Assembly (NCBI GenBank): GCA_011316305.1
Contig: SAUG01000092.1
Coordinates: forward strand, 1 to 64,000
Source of the DNA: Rusavskia elegans
Lineage: Eukaryota > Ascomycota > Lecanoromycetes > Teloschistales > Teloschistaceae
Direction of reading: 5' to 3'
Length of the DNA: 64,000 bases
Shown here in pieces: positions 36,024 to 45,382 of this stretch (positions within the stretch are counted from its first letter, which is position 1; each line of letters opens with the position of its first letter). The notes beneath the pieces are model-generated. The model had not been told where the DNA came from, made no database searches, and saw only the letters and a program-made list of their open reading frames with translations. Both the position numbers and the translations under genes were made by a program.

Positions 36024-36454
36024 AGGTTCGATAGTTAAGGTTCGATAAATTGATAAATTAATTAAAGAGAAGCGAATTTTCGCGTTAAATCTGCTGTAGG
36101 GTCTGATTCAGCGTAGATATAACGGATCGAGATATAGAATATAGAAGGAATAGTATAAATACAGAGATTTGCGATTCCGAGTTTATAACTATAAACAGAT
36201 AGAAGGCGGTTATATTTTTATAGAAAGATAATAATATTATAAAATCTATAGAAAATCTAATTTATATAAAATAGATGCCAAAAATTATAACGCTAAACTC
36301 GATTAGATAATAGCACGTGACTTTTTATCAAAATATATAGATTTTACTTGTATATTTAAACGTATAGAAAGATATACGCGGTAAAGCTGCTAATAAAAAT
36401 TATATAAAATTAAAGTTTACCGGCGTTTACTATCGATTCTAAAAAGATATAAAA
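36024..36454. other. AT-rich spacer with a dispersed repeat (36189-36361)
   Basis: It begins with the right AGGTT target copy. It contains copy 2 of the 175-bp dispersed repeat also found at 27272-27447. The rest has no recognised feature. Confidence 0.5.
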
Positions 36455-36692
36455 ACCTGCCGAATATAATATTTAAAGTCGATACGGAAATAATTCCAAG
36501 ATATATAATAGAAAACGGACCTTTAGATTACGTATATTTTCTATTATAGCTAGCGGTACTTTATTTAGCTAAGCGTTTACTCCTTACGCGTACTGTTTAG
36601 TAATTTATAGATTTCCTCTTTTCCTGCTTTTCAGGATATATAATATACACTCATTTTCATGCAAATTCGAGTTCCTGCACTGGAGCTCACAT
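36455..36692 (+). repeat. LTR-like repeat copy 2 with TATA box
   Basis: It matches 23077-23320. The right end is unmutated and carries a TATA-like sequence (ggatatataatatac, 36634), about 70 bases upstream of the gag ATG at 36706. That is the expected place for an LTR promoter. Confidence 0.6.
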
Positions 36693-36705
36693 CATTCCAA
36701 TCGAA

Positions 36706-37178
36706 ATGCCTGACATTCCAACGTTTAGCTGTTGTGGTTCACTTTCAGGAAAGGATGGCGTTCCAGCTGCTCGGTGGCTGAAGCGGTTTGAGCATGAGAT
36801 GGCCATGTACAAAGATGCTTCCGGGGCCATCGCTGCGGGTAGATATATACCTGGAGAACCTCGGCCTTCTCCTCACCGACGATGCAGTCTCATCCAGACG
36901 CATCAAGATTACTACTTGGCCCAGTCTTTGATCATCAACCTGTCAACAATTTGAAAAGCCTTTTGATAGAATGGTTTCCGTCCAAGGCGGTTGAAGTCGT
37001 CCCTGTCTTATCCGTCACCAAGTTGGCAAACCTCCGCCAACTATCAGAGGAAGCTCTATCATCCTATTACAAGCGGACTACCAACTTGATGCAGAGAGTT
37101 GGAGGCAAAGACCAGTCCCCAGGCCAACAGTTGTCCCTGTTGGAGCCTGCTATACTGGACACTATCCTCCGTGTATAG
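36706..37178 (+). pseudogene. Retrotransposon Gag N-terminal fragment, frameshifted
   Basis: The ATG at 36706 opens M-P-D-I-P-T-F...A-A-R-W-L-K-R-F-E-H-E-M, a typical Gag matrix/capsid start. The frame shifts near 36835 (continuation I-Y-L-E-N-L-G-L-L-L-T-D-D-A) and again near 36900. It then runs in a third frame through F-D-H-Q-P-V-N-N-L-K, L-x-E-E-A-L-S-S-Y-Y-K-R-T-T-N and S-P-G-Q-Q-L-S-L-L-E to a stop at 37176. It is read as a Gag of an LTR retrotransposon. Base composition is normal, so it escaped RIP but is disabled by frameshifts. No zinc knuckle or pol follows. Confidence 0.65.
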
Positions 37179-38304
37179 ATTCGCAGGTTGTCTGACTATT
37201 TATATAGATGGCTACGCGTACTTGAGCCGACCTCTAACCTCAAATCCAACTCCCACCTTCAGAACTCATCTTGATTTTCTTCTGGTGCTCCGGCGGAACT
37301 TCGGTTGATAACCACGTGGAAGCTGGCCAGATAAGGTTGCATGCACGCGAGATAAGGTTTGGGGTTTCTCTTGGCTGCCAGACGATTGCCCGATTGCCCG
37401 ATTGGTTGATTGGTCTGCCTTGCTGGACAGCCGGCTTGGCATGCGAATATGACATATGACATGCTCGTTCAAATCTACTCCGTACCGAGTACATAACATG
37501 TCCCGGGTGGAATTCCCGGGAATTGCCTTGCCGTCGTGGCGCCGCTGGCTTCGATTTCATTCAAGGATCGTGTGGGGAGGTGATCGCCCCCTAAATCAAT
37601 ACCAGTTCTGGTCTCCGAGTGCTTGATTCCCCAACGACGTGCACTGCAGACGGAGCAGCAGCAAGGCGATATGGCGAGATCTTCCGACCAAGATTCCTAT
37701 CATACTACAGTGTTGCCTGCGAGGCTGCATTGCTTCATCTTCCAATACGAGTTCGTGATATCCACTTTCGGCTACCAGTCAGTCATACTTACTCTTGGGC
37801 CCCTAGATTCCGCCACCATTCCTCCTTCGACTGCTCGATCCAGTACCCCCAGCAACGACTTGACGGATACCTTGCCTCTTGAGGACGGCCGTCAGCATAC
37901 AACCTACCGTACGGTCCATCATCGTCTTTCATTGACAAATTGCCCTTGCCTTCCGTCTCACTACCCTCCAATTCAGGCTTCCACCCTCAGACTGTTGACT
38001 GTCTTCCTGGATCCGATAACTGCCATGGCTCTCCTGTTTCGTCCGTCATTGCTTCGCCCTCTTGATTTCTGTCCTCAGCATCTCTGTCCTCATCCTTCCC
38101 ACTTTCGCTACAACTGCCATCATCAGGGCTGCCTCTGCCATCTGTGCCTTGTCGCCTCTTTGGCTCCAACCTGAGACGACTTGCTTCTCCTTCACCCAGT
38201 CGACATGGCTTCACTGCATCCACATCACCCAGAGTCCGATCTCTTTCTCACCGACGATTCGGACAGCTCTATATATCAAGCTATCCACTCACAACGCAAC
38301 CGGT
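37179..38304. other. GC-balanced region without a supported gene
   Basis: It contains the shared motif near 37241-37270 (see 21538-23076). An ORF of 183 codons from 37623 and overlapping frames are present, but the reading is low in structure and no start, intron or family could be supported. Part of it is presumably the 5' region of the Zn2Cys6 gene. Confidence 0.35.
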
Positions 38305-38866
38305 ATGTCAAGCATCGAATCCATTGAACTACCTTTTTCCATTCTAAGCTTGGATTCAATCTCTGACCCTCTGAGCTTGGACTCCAGCACTCCACCCACG
38401 AATCCGACACCGCCACCCAGCATGATACAGCAACAGCAGCAACAGTTCCCTATTGTTGCAGAGCCCCCAAATACACCTACTGGGAGTCGGCGAAAGGCCA
38501 AGAAAGCAGTAAGACCTGCTCTTACCTACTTACTGTTCATCTACTAATACCCTCCAGTGTTCCAGCTGCAAGAGACTGAAGAAGAAATGTCAAGGCGGCT
38601 CACCCTGTGCAAGATGCTACACGGCGCATAGGCCCTGTGTTTTCGACTCATCGTCATCCCAGCCATCGTCGAGCCCTAGCACGGTAGAGACTACTCCATA
38701 CACTCCAGAGCCCATATCCGCCCCTCCACGCCGGGCTGAAATCACCTTCGCCCGAAACGAGCTTTGGAAGGCAATGATCCACTCGGACGACATTGTACAA
38801 AAGTCGAAGAAGCAAACGGTCTCGGCAGCGAGATATCCGTCCAACACTTCCACCCGCAACCCTTAA
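38305..38866 (+). CDS. Zn(II)2Cys6 DNA-binding protein, two exons (possibly truncated)
   Basis: Exon 1 is 38305-38508 and exon 2 is 38558-38866, across a 49-base intron (GTAAGA ... ctactaat ... CAG). The product is 170 residues. The N-terminal 60 residues are Ser/Pro-rich with a Gln tract. A basic stretch R-R-K-A-K-K-A precedes the cluster. The cluster spans the exon junction as C-S-S-C-K-R-L-K-K-K-C then C-A-R-C and C-V-F. The spacing C-x2-C-x6-C-x5-C-x2-C-x6-C is the fungal binuclear zinc cluster, so a nuclear DNA-binding role is expected. No activation or fungal-specific domain follows before the stop at 38864. In another frame the sequence downstream (about 38815-38960) stays protein-like, so the gene may be frameshifted or have further introns. 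The same frame is open upstream to 38062, so the start is uncertain. Confidence 0.65.
38509..38557 (+). other. Intron of the Zn2Cys6 gene
   Basis: This 49-base intron has GTAAGA at the donor, tactaat as the branch site and CCAG at the acceptor. Splicing is phase 0 and restores the first cysteine of the zinc cluster. Confidence 0.8.
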
Positions 38867-39797
38867 GCCAAGTCAGTCTACCGATTGGGAACATCTGTAA
38901 GGGTTCCAATCTGTACCTCAACGCATCTCGTCCAGGTGCCGGTCACCTTACTCTCTGCGTTCGATCTGCTTAGCTATTTTTCTCAACTGCTGAATCCTCT
39001 TTTCGCTAACCTCCCATGGTTCTAGGCAGTTGTTGCGAATATACGCCAAAGCCGCCTGATCATTGGGAAAATTAGAAATGTTCGACTATGGACTTGATCA
39101 TTCCAACACAATCAACGCCTTTGCTAAGTAATCCAGGGCAACCATTACGTCGATAACCGTCTTCGACGAGATGGCTGTCTACAAGAGCTTTGGACAGGGG
39201 AATGATGGACGGTGAGTGTTGCTCCGCCTTTGGAAAAGCATGGGGATCCGACGGGCGGAGGAAGATTCAATATGTATGGGCTGACACTGGCTCATGCGTC
39301 GCCCAAGCTACATTTGATCCGACCTTTTTTGGTCCAGACCGCTCTTGTTGATTGCGTACTTTTCATTCCGTCGGAGCATGCAAGATCGGATGCGGGTAAG
39401 CGTCGGTGCAGACAAAATGCTCCGACTGTGCATCCGCCATCTCTCTATATCTTCAGTACTCTCTAACCCCCTAATCTTCCTTCCCTAATTCTCTCTTCCC
39501 ATCCTCTCTTCCACTTCTTTTCGCCTATACCCTACTTTTGATCTAAGGATCCGACCTACGTTCCTGATCAAGTGAAGCCAAACTACTACTTCCATCCGCG
39601 CCAATCACGCCACACACTATCCACGCTGTCAGCAACCTAGATCGTCGGGATCTTGCCAGTACTGTTGAGATACAACGTCTCAACAGCGATGGGATGAATA
39701 CAAGGAGCTCGCGGCGTACCTGGCAGCACCGGTAAACCACAGTTCTTTCACCAAACCTGCAGAGACACGTGCAACCGCCATTGGAGAATCAGCGGCG
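38867..39797. other. Region between the Zn2Cys6 gene and the next CDS
   Basis: Fragments of protein-like reading occur (V-P-V-T-L-L-S-A-F-D-L-L-S near 38935-38990, after a plausible GTAAGG...CAG intron). They might be a decayed C-terminus of the zinc-cluster protein. A pyrimidine-rich tract at 39440-39540 could be a promoter or leader of the following gene. Confidence 0.35.
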
Positions 39798-41349
39798 ATG
39801 CCCGATGACGAGGCACAGCCTGCCCAAAGCGTGTTGGCTGCGGACCATGATGAGAACGGGATCACGCAGCAGGCAGATAAAAAAACCTTTGCTGTACACA
39901 GCTCTCAGGCCGCCTCAATCAACAATGTAAGTAAACCTCTTCACTCCTGCCGTCGTGCGACGCCCTGACCCTGTACTGATACCTGAACAGGTGACTCTCC
40001 CAGATCGTACCCCTATCACTGCTGCCAACCTCCCCTGCGCCGGCCCTACAACCCCTTCGTCAGATGGCCTGAGCAACGAAACTTTGGATCCTCGCTTGGC
40101 ATCACGGGTCGCCAAGACCCCTTTTCACCTCGGCCTGTTCGACCCTTCATCCGTCAGCGATGATCTGCAGGCTCTGCCCCCTCGCTTATATGGGGAATCT
40201 CCAGCCCCCTCGGAGCAATCAGATGCACATCCTTCCACCCCGCTAGCCGAGGTTCCCCGTGGTGATGATCTTGACGACTTCCGTCATGACGACTTCCATG
40301 CCTCCAACTCCCGCCACGAAGACTTCCATCATCTTAAGGACTTCCTCGATGTCATCTTCGCCGCCGACGTCCTTCAATCTATGCTTACAAGCAACGAACC
40401 CCTTAATATTGGGAATGCCCCCGACGTCCCCAGCACTGCTCCTACAACAAGCAATCCACTCGAGCAAGCTTCTTCCAACCCTTTTACTACTGTGCTCGCA
40501 AACACAGCTTCCCCATCTAGCAATACTTCACTGGCAACCCCAACCTTCGAATACGATTTCGATCCTTTCATCGGCGCTCCAAACCTCGTTCACGAGAGCT
40601 TCGATGCCTCTACCATTGGCAGTACCTTGTCTCCGACCACAAGCATGGAGTATAATTTCGATCCTTTCATCGGCGCTCCAAACCTCGTTCACACTATTGG
40701 CAGTACCTCATCTCCGACCACAAGCATGGAGTATGATTTCGATCCGTTCATTAGCGCTCCGAATGTCACCAACGACACCGTGGATCCCGCAGTGCTCGGA
40801 TACCCCAACAGCAACGACAGCATGACGTCTCTGGACACTCCCATGGCCGGAGATGGCGATCAGCAGAACAACAACAACATCACCCCATCATCGATGATTC
40901 CCAAACTCTTCTCCGGGAACAACAACCCCCCCTTCATCTTCGGAAACACCACCACTAATCAACCACCAAACTTCGCACCCAGCGTCAATCTACCACCTAC
41001 ACCCCTCAACACACCTCTCACCACCCGCAAACGCAAACGCTCCCTTTCCGCCCCCGCCTCTCCACTGCGCCGCTACCGCCCCCTCGCCCCCGCCCCCCCT
41101 ATATCCACACACACCTCCACCCCAATCGTCCCCCCCTCCCCCCCATCCCTCTCCCGCTCCCTGGATCTCAATACACGCCTCACGAACTTCGTATCGGAAT
41201 CTGGTATCACGTTCGGCTTTCTACGCGGTGTGTTGATAGATGTTTGGACCCACCCGCCGATGGAGGGAATAGTGGCGAAGTATGCGTTAGAGGATGGGGG
41301 GGTACTAAGGGTTGCATTGGGGGATGAAGTATCGATGTGGGTTGAGTGA
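39798..41349 (+). CDS. Hypothetical acidic repeat-containing protein, two exons
   Basis: Exon 1 from ATG 39798 (or further upstream; the frame is open from 39669) to 39926 is joined to 39991-41349 across a 64-base intron (GTAAGT ... tactgat ... CAG, phase 0). That gives 495 residues from this ATG. The protein is Ser/Thr/Pro/Asn-rich. It has an Asp/His-rich segment (D-D-F-R-H-D-D-F-H-A-S-N). Three tandem copies of an F-D-P-F-I-(G/S)-A-P-N module follow (40546-40770), the first two nearly identical in DNA. There is a basic T-T-R-K-R-K-R-S segment that may be a nuclear signal and a more ordered C-terminal 60 residues. The family is not recognised. It lies 0.9 kb downstream of the zinc-cluster gene in the same orientation, and one decayed transcription-factor gene spanning both is conceivable. 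Confidence 0.6.
40546..40770 (+). repeat. Intragenic tandem duplication
   Basis: The block 'tcgatcctttcatcggcgctccaaacctcgttcac' occurs twice almost unchanged, and a third, diverged copy begins near 40738. It lengthens the reading frame without shifting it. Confidence 0.8.
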
Positions 41350-43240
41350 GTGATTTGGCGTGATGAGAATGATGGGTTCTGGGGGGGACGGGCACGGGAA
41401 GAAGAGAAGGGGGAATAGGAAATATGAGTGATTTGGTGTGATGAGAAAATATGGGGTGACGGCACGGAAAGAAAAAGGATTAGGAAAGAGGGGGGAGGGG
41501 GGGGGGGGATTGAACAAATCACGACCACGACGATATGACTAATAATGACCTGGAGTTCGGCGCTTTTTATTCTTTTTTGTTCCCTTTCCTACTTTTCGAC
41601 GAGCCAAGTCCATTTGATGCATGATGAAGGTGGTTGGATAGGGATGCTCAGAATTTTCCTATAGAAATTAGAACAACGAAATCATGACTTTTCTTTACTC
41701 CTTTATAGCTTGATAATCCCTATTTAATTCCATTTGATGAAGGGCGATATCAATAATGAAATGCGGATACCACAGTGCTTCCCCCCCAACCTGCGATCCC
41801 TGGGGCTGGGTGGAGGATCGATAGATGGCGTGGGCAGTAGGATGGACAAGAGGTTTGGGATTGGGGATTGGGGATTGGGATGATATATATGGGAAGTTGG
41901 TTTTTCGAGGATCTTTTTAGGTTGTCTCTTCTCCGTCGGGTCGTCTTGAGTGCTGTCTTTGGATTTTTGGCGGAAGATTGAGCAATGGCTTTAGCGATGG
42001 GAATAACAACAGCGGTAGCGGTTAGGATTGTCTGATCGGTAAAGCCGAAAGCTTGACGTGGCCGCTCCTTGGGATTGGCTGATCAGCCAAGTTGAGTTGC
42101 TAAAGATCTACTGGGGTGGCAGCTTCTCGGTCACGTCGCTTTGGTTCCTACCCTCGGTGTGGGTGCTGGCACCGATAGCTTTTACGGTAGGACTTGGATC
42201 GGCGCCGGGATAGCGTTTTGGGATTATCTATATAGTGAGGATATATCATTAGGCATCTTCCGAGATAGTAGACCCATAGGATCGTCAGATCTGTGAAGTT
42301 AATGCGCCGGGGTTTGGGCGGATAATCGATCAATGGCTTTGGCGGTAGGAGTAGGAATCGGCGCCAGTATAGTATTTGCCTCCATCGGCCAGCAGCTCCC
42401 TTTCGTCTGTTTTGGCCGACAGCTCCTCTTCGTCTGCTTCGTAGGCACGCTGGACTACGAGCTGTTACTCGTTACTCCTTTCTTATCCTCTTCGTCCCGG
42501 GTTGCTCCTCCATGAGTTCTTGGTCCTGGTGTCCCATTTCTTTGACTAATGCCAATGGCATCCTCCTCTTTGTACACGGCCGCGCCGTATCGAATGCTCG
42601 TTAATGGTGCTCGTTTCCTGGCTTGTTCCTCGAACTGTGGGAGCGGCGACTTCGAAGATGAGCTCGGAATAGCCCTTAGGTAATAACGATATGACAAGTA
42701 TAGCCTTGGACGACGAAATCTGATGGTCTTTTCAGTACTTGTGTAGCTTGCTCGTTAGATTGGTCTTGCTTCGGGAGGCTGGCCATCTCGTCGTTAGAGA
42801 ATAGGGTGGAAGGCGGAGCGGGTGGCGAGGATGGAAGGGGGCAGTGAGGCCGGGAAGGGCCTGCGGGGAAGGAGTGAGGCGGCGATATGACGTCAGCTCT
42901 CAGGGGTAAATTCGAGTCGATAGACGCTGGTATAGTAGATTCTGAGCAATTGCCGTCTTGGAATGTTGGAGGGCCAACTATGTCCTCCTTATCCAGTGAG
43001 GAAAGTCATCGCTACTACCCAATCGGTTAGCGACACCTTGCGAGGATACGGCAAACTTACAGGATTGTCCCCGTCGGTGATCCACGATCCTGCATGCTTC
43101 CACTTCCAGGGAGTAGCACGTATGAGCACCCGTCCAGTATGCTCCCTCACTATACAGGCGTATTTTTCGCCCCTACTTATCTTAAATTCTGCAATAAAGA
43201 ACAAAATTATTAAATAGCACAATTAATAACGTTTATAAGA
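41350..43240. other. Intergenic GC-balanced region, no supported gene
   Basis: It contains a G-run (41498-41508) and scattered short ORFs on both strands (for example 42455-42697 minus, 42963-43217 plus). None shows a domain, consistent splice sites or a family. A repeated phrase 'aatggcttt(a/g)gcg(a/g)t(g/a)gg' occurs at 41983 and 42332. Confidence 0.4.
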
Positions 43241-44340
43241 GCTTACAAGTTATTCTCAGAGCTATTAGGATAACTACCTATACTTTTCACTATTTAGAAT
43301 ATTCTTCTAGGCTTTGCTATAAATTCTTGGTCTTGAAAAAAACCGCCTGTGTGGCGAGGAAGCGCCGTATATCGTGCCAAGCGTGTCGTACCGGTTTCGC
43401 ACAACCCAATTGGCACTCACTACGTCTTCAATTGATTTTCTTCTCCATTGACATCGACTGACCAATGATCAGTCTCTTAAACCCGTCGATAATAAAAAGC
43501 ACCTTCCGTGCTTTGTATTTAAGGGCGATTTCACTGCTGAGCCATATCGGATAGGAGGCTTCCTAATCATCCTTATACCAGATACCATTATTGATAAACT
43601 GATCTTCATTTCGGTTTAGAGGACCACTAGAACCTCCGTTCCGCTCCCCTGTGAATGAATTCTCCAGCAGAGATTCGCCCAGGGATGGTTTCGATAGTCT
43701 AACAGTGGATGACACTATACAAAGAAGCAAGAGCCCGGCAGAGGTCGTTCACCCTGATTTGACGCGTTTATACCCTGTCTTCGAATACCTACAGCCTTCT
43801 CGAGCGACTGAGTATAGCGTCTATAGAGGTAGTATCTTGTACTGGCCGTAAGGCTCGCGATAAGCAGAATATTTGGGAAACTATCGCTTTACGCGGCGGA
43901 ATAGGTATTCGATACCTCGACTGCTAACTATATCAGATATCCTGCCGAGGTACTACTTGATATCCGGGCTTACCGGACGCCTGGGTGTGAAGAGGTAGTT
44001 AACCTAAATTTCAATAATAATATACCAGAATCGATCGATATATCCCAGCCAGCCTCTCGATCTCTATATTCTCCGACAGCGCGGCAAGGCTACCAGACGG
44101 AAAACGACTTAAGCATTCGTATATTCCTATATACTATTACTAGTAGATATAGTACGGGCTTAGATAGCTACCAGATTAAAGGACAAGGTTCGGGGTAATA
44201 TTTAAATCTCAACGTCCCGTTAGACAGGCCTACTGCTAATAATAAAGTAGTAAAAGCGACCTTTACTAGAACGTTACGTATTATAACTACTACTATCTGC
44301 TATCGCTTTATACCGTAAGTATTACGCGACGCTCGCCTTT
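43241..44340 (+). other. Possible decayed coding region
   Basis: Open frames at 43651-43851 (L-T-R-L-Y-P-V-F-E-Y-L) and, after several stops, about 43930-44198 (Y-P-A-E-V-L-L-D-I-R-A-Y-R-T-P-G) look protein-like but cannot be joined. AT content rises from 43860 on, so mild RIP or simple decay is possible. No family is recognised. Confidence 0.3.
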
Positions 44341-44383
44341 AATTAGATATATAACTCTCCCTATTGCAACCTTACCTTAAACT

Positions 44384-44448
44384 TTACCGTTATCTGTACC
44401 GTTATCTGTACTATTATCTACACCGTTATCTATACCGTTATCTATACC
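44384..44448. repeat. 12-bp minisatellite
   Basis: There are about five units of 'taccgttatctg' with small variations. Confidence 0.85.
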
Positions 44449-45186
44449 TTCGCCTTTACCTCCGCCTCCGCCTTTGACTCCACCAATCTTGCGTCTACAC
44501 ATAGCCACAGAGCCAATCCGGCGATCTTGCAGGATAGGAGAGCTATAATCATTGAGGCTTGTCAAAAAATAGGCGTATGATTGGACAAGGGGATCATTGG
44601 AAGCCGTACATCGAGGAATGGCAGATGCGACATGGACAAGAATACATGGGCAGAACAAGGATTCTGATAGGTGATACTGTTGCCGAATTGTACTACGATC
44701 AGGTTTATGCGGCAATATGAAATCCACCACGCAGAATCCCCGACTACAGTATTACCCGCCGGCTCACTTCTATATAGCACCTTTGGTTGAAGGAGCTATA
44801 GTAGATCTGAAGATGGCTTGCATATCAGTAAGAAACGGAGGAGGTAGCACGAATAAAAGAAGCAGCAGAGAAGCAGGTCGTAGTGCGAGGTTGCGCAAAC
44901 AAGCACTTAGAGGGGAACGGGAACGAGATTAGTGGCGGCAATTAACGGGACCCCTGCCCCCCCTTTCCGTAAACCATACCATTCTATAACCGTCGTACCC
45001 AACCTATCTATCACATCCCTTTACACAGATATACACATATAGGACTATCATGTCTTTTCATAGGTAGGATAAAGCAAGTTAGCAAGTATTCTGGTACTAT
45101 CGCGAAGAAGAGAAAGAGTGCAGAGGAGAGCGAATAACAAGTATATTTTTCCTACTGACTCGCCGCCACCGCCGCGGTCAACATTC
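44449..45186. other. Intergenic, no supported gene
   Basis: Short ORFs only (for example 44717-44932 plus, 71 codons, Arg-rich end). Nothing decisive is seen. Confidence 0.4.
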
Positions 45187-45352
45187 GAACATGACATGAT
45201 ACTCCGACGACGATGACAGACAGCGGAAGCCCTTCCTCGCACCGTTGACTCGTTCTTCGCCGCCATAGGTACGAACATGACATTCCTCCGAAGACGACGG
45301 AAGACCTCCCTCGTCCACAGACTGGTTCTTCATCGCCGCCATGTATCATACA
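45187..45352. repeat. 86-bp tandem duplication
   Basis: Two diverged units begin 'gaacatgacat' at 45187 and 45273 and each ends 'tcgccgccat'. They lie just downstream of the Ulp1-like gene's stop codon. Confidence 0.7.
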
Positions 45353-45382
45353 ATATCGCCAAAAAAACACTATTACCAACCA

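Noticed and set aside
41073..41528. 151-codon minus-strand Ser/Pro ORF
   Set aside because: It is antisense to the end of the hypothetical gene and its flanking G-rich sequence. There is no independent support.
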